Positions 8,801 through 16,444 are shown, numbered from the stretch's first letter. The stretch is DNA of 36,719 bases from DASVWH01 sp036389715 (GCA_036389715.1 DASVWH010000013.1:1-36719); one strand, 5' to 3'. Notes: generated by a model not told the origin, from the sequence alone. Numbers and translations: made by a program.

Positions 8801-8991
8801 CCCGCGAAGACACGCGCGAGGCTCTTCGCCAGGCCAAGAATCAGGGCATCACGCCCTTCTGCATTACAATTGACCGCGAGTCCGAAAGCGAGTTGCGCGA
8901 CCTCTACGGCGAGGTCGGCTACACGATCATAGACGACGTGCAATCCCTGCCCGAGCGCCTGCCCGGCATCTACAGAAGACTGACGACCTAG
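5818..8991 (+). CDS. VWA-domain protein, CbbO/NorD-like
   Basis: Large cytosolic protein of 1057 aa. Residues 1 to about 420 are helix-rich repeats with recurring phrases such as SFYAAGVEEL and DFLNATPQVV. The middle region contains a very acidic linker (about residues 690-770). The C-terminus from about 856 is a von Willebrand A domain whose metal site reads D865-Q-S867-S-S869, followed by a second strand VLSDGRPYDH. NorD/CbbO proteins use this domain to bridge a CbbQ-type AAA ring to its client. It is longer than typical NorD (about 600-800 aa) because of the N-terminal repeats. It pairs with the ATPase at 4255. No signal peptide is visible. The start is ATG with GGAAGTGA just upstream. Confidence 0.88.
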   Translation: MSGQDKFDAEDAKRDDAPPLEEEIRERLRSIKSVTERRTIAGLARELGSLPGDRARAALETSASIAGVSLRASIEFLRAAPAAARVLEATELRAWGEMGRRLAMGDVETAVSFYAAGVEELNQVARETRPLVFQVCTRQMTLSSSVAIETFRRAPLLAAYVTDAALLRSIFEVAAEISKRSAKHSADFLNATPQVVRRLRDFGADSTRIASAAVTLASSFAARAGGIAADAWITLPAALANQKPEHALALLRQAGEFLERGGGAALHVLTAGGEALRTVPDAFDAWVGLLWVVAAHGNANLVAFVRSGPTFFQTLTTETDHRLALELSLRVIAVTREVAEVDGEAALACFRSSPKALRTVSIEQFEQWAREGMSAATDARARRSYYALETRRSSDALHAGGSGLSLEKVQHLLQLYVEGLTGRSVEIAPLAAVPAEARINDGRTIHLPSLVAEFGDEHLDFRLYKVLAAHAAGQIEFGTHERDTSDLHAAHASIAELYAPENADALDAFALDGYINEMEKGERALSAEEEAALAARTERHLPPGSDYRAVLGLFPKKALATRIFGTLENCRIDGRLRRAYRGLTRDLDWTRAHLRAGRPRIIDLPAALVPFELLFQITLCGGALDDSRNFYGQVVSELEGIVVDYLGGPAAAVADTLMATGRVYSLFQSVTPDQSEQQAQIEAESETNEESSSAFESRTAESVPERKPRQTDARELFNAWNSLEPDGEPDDLDGAEAWAQGEIPEQGLEQGEVAYNYDEWDRDLSDHRLGWCRVIEKRVRRGDRAFVEGTRERHKGVISSIRHQFQLLKPENLLRVANELDGEDYDLSAVIDYIIDRRADGQQSERLYTKRLRRQRDVAVSFLLDQSSSTARTIGRHPLQPYTHPGRRIIEIEKEGLVLMSEALEAVGDVYSINGFTSEGRRNVKFYIVKDFDERYSEEVERRIGGITYQNNTRLGAAIRHAAARLARQEARTRLLIVLSDGRPYDHDYGDARYAREDTREALRQAKNQGITPFCITIDRESESELRDLYGEVGYTIIDDVQSLPERLPGIYRRLTT

Positions 8992-8992
8992 A

Positions 8993-9114
8993 AGAATTTA
9001 GTCACGTAATCATCGCTTCATTCAGTCATTTAACTGCCGGGTTAAAGACTAAACGGCCCCGGCAGCCAAATGCGTCAATGAAGCCATGATTAAATGAATC
9101 GATGACTAAATTCT
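8993..9114. repeat. Compound hairpin repeat after the VWA gene
   Basis: A perfect 12-bp inverted repeat, AGAATTTAGTCA (8993-9004) and TGACTAAATTCT (9103-9114), encloses a second perfect stem, CTGCCGGG (9034-9041) and CCCGGCAG (9058-9065). The rest is built from TTCATT/AATGAA-type words shared with the gaps at 15.5, 18.7 and 21.3 kb. It probably forms one long extruded hairpin and may end transcription. Confidence 0.75.
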
Positions 9115-9206
9115 CGAATTCCTTGCTCTTATCTTCACCCTTTCGTGACATCGTCCGCTCAAGTTGGTGTTAGGGTAATAGACTTTTCCGTTGCTTTGGA
9201 GAGCCT

Positions 9207-10142
9207 ATGAGCGAGCAGCTTTACGATTGCATAGTGATTGGCGCGGGGCCTGCCGGATTATCCGCGGCGCTCTTTCTGGCGCGTTATCGCCGCCGCGTCC
9301 TGACCTTTCACGACAGCAGCCCGCGCAATCTTTATGCGCACGGCGTGCACGGCTTTCTGGGCCATCACGGAATCACGCCGTCGGAGCTGCTGGCGCGCGG
9401 GCGCGACGAAGTGACCGAGCATGGCGGGCTGATTATCGAAGGCTGTGTGACGAAGGCCGAGCGGCTCGGCGACGACCATTTTCGCGTGACGACGGGCGGC
9501 AGCGGAAGCGCCGAGCAGTCTTTCGAGACGCGGAGGCTGCTGCTGGCGACGGGGCTGCGCGATTTAAAGCCGGACTGTCCGGGCTTTCTCGAATTCTACG
9601 GCACGACGGTGCATCACTGCCCGGATTGCGACGGCTTCGAGGTCTCGCACAAACGTGTGGCGGTGCTCGGCCACGGCAAGGAGACCGTCGGCTTCACGCT
9701 CAACATGCTGACTTGGACCGATAAGCTGACGTTGATTACCAACGGCGATTCGAGCGGCATTACGGATGAGCATCGCGCGCAGCTCGCACACTTTGAGATT
9801 CCCATCACGAACCGGCGCATCACGGCGCTCGAAGGCGACACAGAGGCCAGGCACATCGCGCGCGTCGTCTTCGAGGACGGCGAGCCGCTCGAATGCGACG
9901 CGCTCTTCTTCAACCTGGGAACGCAAATCTCCGGCGCTTTGCACGAGATGCTGGGCTGCAAACTCGACGCGGACTGCGGGCTGATAGCGGTTGACGAGGA
10001 GCAGCAAACGAGCGTCGCGGGCGTCTACGCCGCGGGCGATATTACGCCGCGCTCGCAGTTGGCGATAGTCGCAGCGGCCGAGGGCGCAATGGCCGCCATC
10101 CACATTCACAAGTCGCTGATTCCGAAAGAGTGGCGCATCTGA
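9207..10142 (+). CDS. Thioredoxin-reductase-like FAD oxidoreductase with CPDC centre
   Basis: Class II pyridine nucleotide-disulfide oxidoreductase fold, 311 aa. The FAD-binding Gly motif is VIGAGPAGLSAA at residues 10-21, and the FAD-contact segment near the end reads GVYAAGDI. The redox pair is Cys138-Pro-Asp-Cys141 (HHCPDCDGFE), unlike the CATC/CAVC of true thioredoxin reductase. The second nucleotide motif is LGHGKETVGF instead of GGGxSA. These traits match the broad TrxR-like group that also holds dithiol oxidases of the GliT type, so NADPH-thioredoxin reduction should not be assumed. TTGGAGAG precedes the ATG. It may be cotranscribed with the next gene. Confidence 0.85.
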   Translation: MSEQLYDCIVIGAGPAGLSAALFLARYRRRVLTFHDSSPRNLYAHGVHGFLGHHGITPSELLARGRDEVTEHGGLIIEGCVTKAERLGDDHFRVTTGGSGSAEQSFETRRLLLATGLRDLKPDCPGFLEFYGTTVHHCPDCDGFEVSHKRVAVLGHGKETVGFTLNMLTWTDKLTLITNGDSSGITDEHRAQLAHFEIPITNRRITALEGDTEARHIARVVFEDGEPLECDALFFNLGTQISGALHEMLGCKLDADCGLIAVDEEQQTSVAGVYAAGDITPRSQLAIVAAAEGAMAAIHIHKSLIPKEWRI

Positions 10143-10251
10143 AAGAAGAGGAGGACGCGAGAGGCTGACGAAAAAGTCGAGCGTAAAAGCGGAGTTTTCG
10201 AGCCCGCCCTGATTCGTCGAGCGCCTTGTGCATCCTCCGGCCTCGCAAAAT

Positions 10252-11367
10252 ATGTCAACACACACGGAAGATTTCACCATCGGCGTCGAGGAGGAGTACC
10301 AGATAATTGACCCGCGCTCGCGCGAGCTTGAGTCGCGCTCCGGGCGCATCCTGCCGGGCGCGCGCGAGGCCGTCGGCGAGAACGTGACGCCCGAGCTTTA
10401 TCTCTCGCAGATCGAGATCGGGACGCCCATCTGCCGCTCGCTCGGGCAGGTGCGTGCCGAGCTGGTGCGCCTGCGCGCAGAGGTCATCGCGGCGGCGGAA
10501 GAGAAGGGCAGCCGGATTGCAGCCGCCGGGACGCATCCCTTCTCGCACTGGAAAGACCAGCAGATAACGCCCAAGGCGCGCTACATCGGGATCGAGCAGG
10601 ATTACCAGCAGCTGGCGCGCGAGCAGCTCATCTTCGGCTGCCACGTGCATGTCGGCATCGCCGACCGCGAGGCCGCGATTCAGGTGATGAATCGCACGCG
10701 CCCCTGGCTGGCTGTGATGCTGGCGCTGGCGGCCAACTCCCCCTTCTGGCTCGGCGTTGATACGGGCTACGCGAGCTTTCGGACGGAGGTCTGGCGCAGG
10801 TGGCCGATGTCGGGCACGCCGCAGGTCTTCGCCTCGCGCGCCGAATTCGACTCGGTCGTTGAAGCCCTTGTCGCCACCGGGAGCATCGAGGACGGGACGA
10901 AGATTTACTGGGACGTGCGCCCGTCGGCGCGTTTCGAGACCATCGAATTTCGCGTCACGGACGTGTGCCTGACCGTCAACGAAGCGGTGATGATTGCCGG
11001 GCTGGCGCGCGCGCTGGCGCGGACGTGCTACGCGCAAGCGATGCGCGACGAGCCGGTCAGACACGCGCGCCCGGAAATTCTGCGGGCGGCAAAATGGCGT
11101 GCCGCGCGCTACGGCCTCAACGCCGATCTGGTGGATGCCGAGGAGCAGCGCGCCGTGCCCGCGCGTGAGCTGGTCGAGAAGTTTCTGCTCTTCCTCCGTC
11201 CGGCGCTCGAAGAAGACGGCGACTGGGAAGAGATTTCGGCGCTCGTCCGCGAGGTGGCGGAGGGCGGCAACGGCGCGACCCGTCAGCGCGAGGTCTACAT
11301 CCGTTCCGGGCGGCTAGAGGATGTCGTGGATTTTATCACCGCCGAGACGAGCAGAGGGACGGACTGA
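10252..11367 (+). CDS. Carboxylate-amine ligase, YbdK/GCS2 family
   Basis: Protein of 371 aa from the ATG at 10252 (MSTHTEDFTIGVEEEYQIID). A GTG 24 bp upstream would add eight unlikely residues. The ATP-grasp-like glutamate-cysteine ligase 2 fold is shown by GVEEEYQ near residue 11, the metal/substrate motif FGCHVHVGI, and WDVRPSARFETIEFR with TDVCLT. E. coli YbdK has weak γ-glutamylcysteine ligase activity in vitro. Other members ligate different carboxylates and amines, so the true product is unknown. Pairing with the CPDC disulfide reductase 110 bp upstream is compatible with low-molecular-weight thiol metabolism, but that is inference from position only. Confidence 0.88.
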   Translation: MSTHTEDFTIGVEEEYQIIDPRSRELESRSGRILPGAREAVGENVTPELYLSQIEIGTPICRSLGQVRAELVRLRAEVIAAAEEKGSRIAAAGTHPFSHWKDQQITPKARYIGIEQDYQQLAREQLIFGCHVHVGIADREAAIQVMNRTRPWLAVMLALAANSPFWLGVDTGYASFRTEVWRRWPMSGTPQVFASRAEFDSVVEALVATGSIEDGTKIYWDVRPSARFETIEFRVTDVCLTVNEAVMIAGLARALARTCYAQAMRDEPVRHARPEILRAAKWRAARYGLNADLVDAEEQRAVPARELVEKFLLFLRPALEEDGDWEEISALVREVAEGGNGATRQREVYIRSGRLEDVVDFITAETSRGTD

Positions 11368-11420
11368 AATCCTTCAGGCGTCGGCGAAAAATAGCGGCCC
11401 TCGCTTACAGGTCGCTCAAG

Positions 11421-11450
11421 TTGAGCGGAGCGGACTTCGTGCTGTATATT
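11421..11450 (+). promoter_or_regulatory. Candidate σ70 promoter for tRNA-Ser
   Basis: TTGAGC at 11421-11426 and TATATT at 11445-11450 are separated by 18 bp, with the tRNA gene beginning about 95 bp downstream. The match is good for a GC-rich genome, but the leader is longer than most tRNA leaders. Confidence 0.45.
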
Positions 11451-11544
11451 GTCGGAAAGATTACTGCCAAGTGATGGTCGAAACGCACGGCGGTAGTCTT
11501 CAAAATGCGATATCAATTCGGATTGCCCGGCGAGATATGGTTAC

Positions 11545-11630
11545 GGAGGCTTAGGCTAATTGGTAAGTCAGCGGTCTTGAAAACCGCCGCGCGAAAGCGC
11601 TTGGGGGTTCGAGTCCCTCAGCCTCCGCCA
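11545..11630 (+). tRNA. tRNA-Ser (anticodon UGA)
   Basis: All arms fold. The acceptor is GGAGGCT (11545-11551) with AGCCTCC, discriminator G, and an encoded CCA ending at 11630. The anticodon stem is GCGGT/ACCGC with loop CTTGAAA, giving anticodon TGA at 11578-11580, which reads UCA and other UCN codons. The long class-II variable arm contains GCGC-GAAA-GCGC, as expected for serine. The T-loop is TTCGAGT. It is 86 nt long. Confidence 0.97.
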
Positions 11631-11652
11631 TCAACCGACAGGTTGTCTTCAG

Positions 11653-11699
11653 AAGTCCATTGTCCCCCGATTTTGCCGGACATTGGACTTTAGTCTTTT
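11653..11699 (+). terminator. Terminator-like hairpin after tRNA-Ser
   Basis: AAGTCCATTGTCC (11653-11665) pairs with GGACATTGGACTT (11678-11690) over 13 bp with a single mismatch and a 12-nt loop. TAGTCTTTT follows. It lies 22 bp after the tRNA and before mscS. Confidence 0.6.
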
Positions 11700-11735
11700 G
11701 GCCCCGGGCCCGAAGGCGGGAGTTGATTGACGAAC

Positions 11736-12848
11736 ATGTGGGGAGCACTCAGCCCGGCGCTGGAAAGGGTAGCGGCGATTGGTCTGACGCCGCTCGTCAA
11801 CCTCTGGCTCTGGCAGGAACCGCCTGCCGCGACTCAGGCGTTGCCGATGCCCTCGCCGCTGCCGACTCCGATCCCGACGCCGCCGCCCTGTAGCAGCTAT
11901 CAGGGCGTGCTTGACCGCGTCCAGTGTTACGTTGGCAAAGAGCTACAGATCGGAGACACGCTCCGGGTCTCAATCGGGAGCTTCGCCATCGGGCTGGCGA
12001 TTCTCCTGATAGCGATCTTCGTCTCGCGCTGGATGCGCTCCTTCATGGAACGGCGGCTGGCGCGCCACCCGAATCTCGACGCGGGCATCCAGTACACGGT
12101 GCTGCGATTGATTCATTACGCGGTGCTGGCCGTCGGGCTGCTCTTCGCCTTTAAGAATGCCTTCAACGCGGACCTGACGACGCTGGCCGTCCTCTTCACG
12201 GCGCTCTCCGTCGGCATCGGCTTCGGCCTCCAATTCATTGCGGGCGACATCGCCTCCGGCTTCATCCTGCTCTTCGAGCGCACGGTGCGCGTCGGCGACT
12301 TCATCACCATCAGTGGCCCCGACAGCAGGCTGACCGAAGGACGCGTGCAGAGCATCAAGCTGCGGACGACCGTCGTCATGACCAACGATCACATCGCGGC
12401 CATCGTTCCCAACTCGAAGCTCGTCAACCAGAACCTGATTAACTGGTCCTACGGCGAGCGCCGCTCGCGCGTCTCGATTCCCGTCGGCGTCTCTTACGAT
12501 TCCGACGTTGACCAGGTGACGGAGACTCTCCTGCGCGCGGCCCAGGGCGTCACGCATGTGCTCGATGAGCCGAAGCCGAGCGTACAGTTCCTGGAGTTCG
12601 GCGATTCATCGCTCAATTTTCGCCTGCTCGTCTGGACCAACAGGCCGCGCCGCCATCCGCAAATCAAGAGCGACATCAACTACCGCATCCAGCGTCTCTT
12701 CAAGGAAGCCAAGATAGAGATTCCGTTTCCGCAGCGCGATCTCAACCTGCGCGGCGGCACGTTGCAGGTCGCAAATCCGGGCGATGGCCTCGGCTTTGAC
12801 CAGGACGACGCTGACGAAGAGCGCCTGCATGATACCGCCAGCGACTAA
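11736..12848 (+). CDS. MscS-family mechanosensitive channel
   Basis: Small-conductance mechanosensitive channel protein of about 370 aa that releases solutes on hypo-osmotic shock from the inner membrane. A short hydrophobic N-terminus is followed by a Pro-rich periplasmic-like stretch (about 35-55). Membrane segments follow near 80-105 and 130-150. The pore helix region has the Gly/Ala-rich pattern ALSVGIGFGLQFIAGDIASG, then the β-domain (VRVGDFITI, IVPNSKLVNQNLINWS). The C-terminal αβ-domain ends IPFPQRDLNL. A TTG three codons upstream (11727) is an alternative start. GGGAG at 11718-11722 is 13 nt from the ATG and 4 nt from the TTG, so neither spacing is ideal. Confidence 0.92.
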   Translation: MWGALSPALERVAAIGLTPLVNLWLWQEPPAATQALPMPSPLPTPIPTPPPCSSYQGVLDRVQCYVGKELQIGDTLRVSIGSFAIGLAILLIAIFVSRWMRSFMERRLARHPNLDAGIQYTVLRLIHYAVLAVGLLFAFKNAFNADLTTLAVLFTALSVGIGFGLQFIAGDIASGFILLFERTVRVGDFITISGPDSRLTEGRVQSIKLRTTVVMTNDHIAAIVPNSKLVNQNLINWSYGERRSRVSIPVGVSYDSDVDQVTETLLRAAQGVTHVLDEPKPSVQFLEFGDSSLNFRLLVWTNRPRRHPQIKSDINYRIQRLFKEAKIEIPFPQRDLNLRGGTLQVANPGDGLGFDQDDADEERLHDTASD

Positions 12849-12925
12849 ACTTTCCGGCGAGCCTGTTGCGTAAAACGGTCTCGCAGGGTTAGGCTATGGC
12901 GCAGAACTGAGTGGTTATTCATTCA

Positions 12926-12950
12926 GGCCGCTCTCGCGGCCCGTTTATTT
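12926..12950 (+). terminator. Terminator after mscS
   Basis: Perfect 6-bp GC hairpin GGCCGC-TCTC-GCGGCC at 12926-12941, followed by CGTTTATTTC. The position, 78 bp after the mscS stop, fits a Rho-independent terminator. Confidence 0.55.
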
Positions 12951-12974
12951 CAGAATGTATGTCGAGTAGACCGC

Positions 12975-13009
12975 TCTCGCGGCCGGGTTCTTTAACCCCG
13001 GCCGCGAGA
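12975..13009. promoter_or_regulatory. Strong inverted repeat in the leader of the TetR gene
   Basis: TCTCGCGGCCGGG (12975-12987) and CCCGGCCGCGAGA (12997-13009) form a perfect 13-bp stem with a 9-nt loop and no T-tract after it. It lies 35 bp before the TetR-type regulator start, so it could be an operator for that repressor or a structured leader. The word CCGCTCTCGCGGCC also occurs in the terminator just upstream. Confidence 0.4.
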
Positions 13010-13044
13010 AACTCGGTCGCAACACCAGGCCCAAAAATTAACCG

Positions 13045-13659
13045 ATGCGCACAGCCCGTTCCCTCTCTTCCATTCGCCCCCTTGTCGCAGATAAGCGAGA
13101 GGCCATCCTGCGCGCGGCGACGCGCGTCTTCGCCCGTAACGGCTACTTCAACTCGAAAGTGGCGGACATCGCGCGCGCCGCGGGCGTCGCAGACGGGACC
13201 GTCTATCTCTACTTTAAAAGCAAGGAAGAGATTCTGCATTCGATCTTTGACCGCAGCGTGGAAGAGGCCATCCGGGAGGGACGCCGCCAGCTCGAAGCCA
13301 TAGCCGACCCGCGCGAAAAGCTGCGCCGCATCGCACACCTGCACCTCGAACGTCTCGGGGCCGACCGCGATCTGGCGGTCGTCTTCCAGGTCGAGCTGCG
13401 CAGCTCGACCAAGTTCATGGAGGAGTTTTCGGCGGCGGGCTTTGCCGAATACCTGGGCCTGATTCGCGCCGTCTTTGAAGAGGGACAGCGCGCAGAGGTC
13501 TTTCGCCCGGAGCTGAACGCCAAGGTCGTCGCCAAAATCCTCTTCGGCGCGCTCGACGAGATGGCGACCAACTGGATTCTCTCCAGGCGGCGCTACCGGC
13601 TGGCCCCGATGGCCGACCAGGTGCTGGACATTTTTCTCAACGGGGTGAGCGCCAGATGA
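13045..13659 (+). CDS. TetR/AcrR-family regulator, probably of fatty-acid degradation
   Basis: DNA-binding repressor of 204 aa. The N-terminal helix-turn-helix occupies about residues 18-62: KREAILRAATRVFARNGY, then VADIARAAGVADGTVYLYF and the linker KSKEEIL, which is a clean TetR signature. The C-terminal ligand domain is typical in length and resembles the FadR class of Gram-positive bacteria, which binds long-chain acyl-CoA. It overlaps the next gene, an acyl-CoA ligase, by 4 bp (ATGA), so the two are translationally coupled. The sequence supports a local regulator of the fad genes between 13 and 24 kb. The acyl-CoA ligand is inferred from context. No clear ribosome site precedes the ATG. 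Confidence 0.88.
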   Translation: MRTARSLSSIRPLVADKREAILRAATRVFARNGYFNSKVADIARAAGVADGTVYLYFKSKEEILHSIFDRSVEEAIREGRRQLEAIADPREKLRRIAHLHLERLGADRDLAVVFQVELRSSTKFMEEFSAAGFAEYLGLIRAVFEEGQRAEVFRPELNAKVVAKILFGALDEMATNWILSRRRYRLAPMADQVLDIFLNGVSAR

Positions 13660-15524
13660 GCTTGACGACCCGGACCGCAAACGTCACCGCGAGCGCGCCC
13701 GTGCGCGTCCCCCTCGACCCGGACGAGCCGACGACGCTCGTCCAGATGTTAGAGCGCACCGTTCGCCTGCATAACAAAGCGGACGCTCTCAATTACAAGC
13801 GGGACGGAGCATGGCAGGCGATTCCTTCGGCGCAGATGCTGGCGCGTGCGCGCAACATCGCGCTCGGCCTCCACTCGCTCGGCATCCGTCACGGCGACCG
13901 CGTCGCGCTGCTCTCCGAAAACTGCCCGGAATGGACGCTCGCCGATGCGGGCTGCCTGATTGCGGGCGCGATTGACGTGCCCATCTACCCGACACTGACG
14001 CCTTCGCAGGTCTGCTACATCCTGAAAGACTCCGGCGCGCGCGTCCTCTTCATCTCGAATCGCGCGAAGTTCGACCAGCTTGAGAATGTGCTCGGGGGCT
14101 GCACGGAGCTGGAAAAGATCATCTTTTTCGACGGGCACGAAGCGATAGACCCGAACATGCTGAAGCTCTCCGAAGTGGAAGAGCGCGGGCGCAAGCTCGG
14201 CGTGCGCGAGCCCGGCCTGGTCGCGGAGCTGGCGCGCTCCGTTCAGCCAGGCGACCTCGCAACCATCATCTACACCTCCGGGACGACGGGCGAGCCCAAG
14301 GGCGTCATGCTGACGCACTCGAACCTGACGACCAATCTGATTGATTCCTCCGTTCATCTGACCTTCTCGCACGAAGACAGCGTGCTCTCCGTGCTGCCCT
14401 TCTCGCACGTCCTCGAACGCCTGGCGATGTACATGTACCTGCATCACGGGATGAGCATCTATTACGCCGAGTCGCTGGAGAAGATCGGCGACAACCTGCG
14501 CGAAGTGCGACCCTCTCTGATGATCTGCGTGCCCCGTTTGTTCGAGAAGATGTATGCGCGCATCAAGGAGAAGGCTGCGGCGCAAGGAAAGATGAAGGCC
14601 GCGACGCTCCGCTGGGCCATCAACGTCGGCAAGGATTACGCCCGGCATGCGCTGAACCGGCGGAAGATTCCGCCGCTCCTGGCCTGTAAGCACAAGCTGG
14701 CTTCGCGCCTGGTCTTCTCCAAGATGCAGGCCGGGCTCGGCGGACGGATTCGCCTGATGGTCTCGGGCGGCGCGGCGCTCTCCGAAGAGATCGGCTATAT
14801 CTTCGCGGGCGCCGGGATGCCCATCGTCCAGGGCTACGGGCTGACGGAGACCTCGCCCGTCATCTGCGCCGGGACTCCCGAAGATAACCGCATCGGGACG
14901 GTCGGCCGACCCATCCCGAATGTCGAAGTCCGCATCGCTGACGACGGCGAGATCGAGACGCGCGGGCCAAACATCATGCGCGGCTACTACAATAAGCCGG
15001 AAGAGACGCGCGCCGTCTTCACGGACGACGGGTGGTTCAAGACCGGCGACATCGGAACGCTGGACCAGGACGGCTTCCTGCGCATCACGGACCGCAAGAA
15101 AGAGCTTTTCAAGACCTCCGGCGGCAAGTACATCGCGCCGCAAGCCATCGAGCAGTTGATTAAGGGCTCGCGTTTCGTCAACCAGGTCGTCCTCGTCGGC
15201 GTCGGCCGCAAGTTCCCCGCCGCCCTGATCGTGCCCGACTGGGAACAGCTTCGCTCCTACGTCGAGCTGAAGGGCATCACGGACGCGCACACCCCCGCCG
15301 AGCTTTGCAAACACCCGCGCATCATCGACCTTTTCGAGCGGCAGGTCGCCGCCCAGACGCCGGAGCTGGCGCAATACGAGCGCGTCAAGCGCATCGCTCT
15401 GCTCGAAAATGAGTTCACCATCGAGGGCGGCGAGATGACGCCGACGCTCAAGGTCAAGCGCCGCGTCATTGACGAGAAATACCGCGACGTGATTAACCGC
15501 CTGTACGAAGACGAAGGAATTTAA
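13656..15524 (+). CDS. fadD: Long-chain acyl-CoA synthetase
   Basis: AMP-forming acyl-CoA ligase of 622 aa, in the range of the long-chain FAA/FadD15-like group. It activates fatty acids with ATP and CoA as the entry step to β-oxidation. The AMP-binding motif is YTSGTTGEPKGVMLTH at about residues 206-221. Further motifs are GYGLTETSPV near 393, the GYYNKPEET segment, WFKTGDIGTLDQDGFLRITD, and the hinge/lysine region RKKELFKTSGGKYIAP. The start ATG overlaps the regulator stop. A repeat hairpin follows the stop, which would separate it from the flavoprotein gene downstream. Confidence 0.94.
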   Translation: MSLTTRTANVTASAPVRVPLDPDEPTTLVQMLERTVRLHNKADALNYKRDGAWQAIPSAQMLARARNIALGLHSLGIRHGDRVALLSENCPEWTLADAGCLIAGAIDVPIYPTLTPSQVCYILKDSGARVLFISNRAKFDQLENVLGGCTELEKIIFFDGHEAIDPNMLKLSEVEERGRKLGVREPGLVAELARSVQPGDLATIIYTSGTTGEPKGVMLTHSNLTTNLIDSSVHLTFSHEDSVLSVLPFSHVLERLAMYMYLHHGMSIYYAESLEKIGDNLREVRPSLMICVPRLFEKMYARIKEKAAAQGKMKAATLRWAINVGKDYARHALNRRKIPPLLACKHKLASRLVFSKMQAGLGGRIRLMVSGGAALSEEIGYIFAGAGMPIVQGYGLTETSPVICAGTPEDNRIGTVGRPIPNVEVRIADDGEIETRGPNIMRGYYNKPEETRAVFTDDGWFKTGDIGTLDQDGFLRITDRKKELFKTSGGKYIAPQAIEQLIKGSRFVNQVVLVGVGRKFPAALIVPDWEQLRSYVELKGITDAHTPAELCKHPRIIDLFERQVAAQTPELAQYERVKRIALLENEFTIEGGEMTPTLKVKRRVIDEKYRDVINRLYEDEGI

Positions 15525-15632
15525 TCATTGATTCATTGACTCATTGACTCATTTAGCTGCCGGAGCCGTTTAGTCATTAATCGGGCAGTTCGATGAATCA
15601 ATGAATACATGATGAAATGACTAAATGATTAA
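15525..15632. repeat. Octamer (TCATTGAC-type) inverted repeat
   Basis: Tandem octamers near TCATTGAC on the left (TTCATTGA, CTCATTGA, CTCATTTA) face an inverted arm of ATGAATCA/ATGACTAA words on the right, around a CTGCCGGAG/CGGGCAG centre. The right arm runs into the first possible ATG of the next gene. Confidence 0.75.
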
Positions 15633-16355
15633 ATGAATCAATCTCTTTACTCGATGGAAGCGAAAGCGCGTTCACTCATCATCAGGCGCGTCCGCCAGCA
15701 AGCGCGAGAGATTCGCTCGTTCGACATGCTGCCCGAAGAGGCAGGAGCAGAGCGCGGCCCGCTCCTCTTTGTGCCGGGGCAGGTCGCGGTCTTGCAGGTC
15801 GCGGGAGAGCGCCCCGCATACTTTGCTTTCGCCAGCGCGCCGGAAGATGCGGAGCTGGAATTTCTGGTCAAGCTCGGCGGCGGCGCGAGCGGTCGTATCT
15901 ACGAGATGCAGGAGGGCGACCGCGTCGAGCTGGCAGATATTGTGGGTCACGGCTTTGCGCTGGACCGGCAGAGGGGCAAAGACCTGGTCTTCGTGGCGAT
16001 GGGGACGGGCGTTGCGCCGCTGCGCTCAGCCCTGCGCCAGGTGCTCAAGCACCGCACGGAGTTCGGCCAGCTGGTCGTCCTCTACGGCGCGCGCACGCCC
16101 GCGCATTTCTGTTACAGCGACGAGACGGAGGGCTGGGAGGCGGCGGGCGTAGAGTTGCGACAGGTCGTCTCGCGCCCGGACGGCCACGATTGGTCCGGCC
16201 CGACCGGCTACGTGCAGTCGCTTCTGGACCACGTCCTGCCGAGCCTCTCCGCGCCGGTCGCGCTCGTCTGCGGCTCATCCGAAATGATCGGGCAGACGCG
16301 CGACCGCCTTCAGCAGATGGGCTTCGCGCCGGAAGCAATCTTAACCAACTACTAA
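15633..16355 (+). CDS. FNR-like FAD/NAD(P)-binding oxidoreductase
   Basis: Ferredoxin-NADP-reductase-superfamily protein of 240 aa. The N-terminal β-barrel for FAD covers residues to about 105, with a relaxed flavin motif YFAFASAP in place of RxYS. The NAD(P) domain follows, with VFVAMGTGVAPLRSAL and VLYGARTPAHFCY, then LVCGSSEMIGQTRDRL near the end. It has no iron-sulfur domain, so it needs an outside partner. The start is uncertain: the ATG at 15633 lies in repeat sequence (first residues MNQSLYS), and the ATG at 15654 (MEAKARSLII) fits the fold better. It sits between fadD and a peptidase. A role in electron transfer from fatty-acid oxidation is possible but unproven. Confidence 0.82.
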   Translation: MNQSLYSMEAKARSLIIRRVRQQAREIRSFDMLPEEAGAERGPLLFVPGQVAVLQVAGERPAYFAFASAPEDAELEFLVKLGGGASGRIYEMQEGDRVELADIVGHGFALDRQRGKDLVFVAMGTGVAPLRSALRQVLKHRTEFGQLVVLYGARTPAHFCYSDETEGWEAAGVELRQVVSRPDGHDWSGPTGYVQSLLDHVLPSLSAPVALVCGSSEMIGQTRDRLQQMGFAPEAILTNY

Positions 16356-16414
16356 ACTATGGCGAAGGGAGAGCGGGAGGGAAAGTTACAGGACAAAGCC
16401 CGCGGCCGTGCTTG

Positions 16415-16444
16415 AGAGACGGGACTTAAAAGCCTTCCGTCTCT
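16415..16444 (+). terminator. Hairpin between the FNR-like gene and the peptidase
   Basis: AGAGACGG (16415-16422) and CCGTCTCT (16437-16444) form a perfect 8-bp stem with a 14-nt loop. There is no clean T-tract, so termination is only possible. The surrounding gap (16356-16520) also has GGCGAAGGG-like words facing CCCTCGCCC-like words, another inverted low-complexity pair. Confidence 0.35.

Noticed and set aside
4255..8991. Assignment of the ATPase/VWA pair to nitric-oxide reductase or Rubisco activation
   Set aside because: No nor or cbb structural gene is in the window, so only the family name is supported.
13749..15374. 541-codon open frame antisense to fadD
   Set aside because: Long antisense frames are common in GC-rich codon patterns. 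It shows no motif and the sense strand has a complete enzyme.
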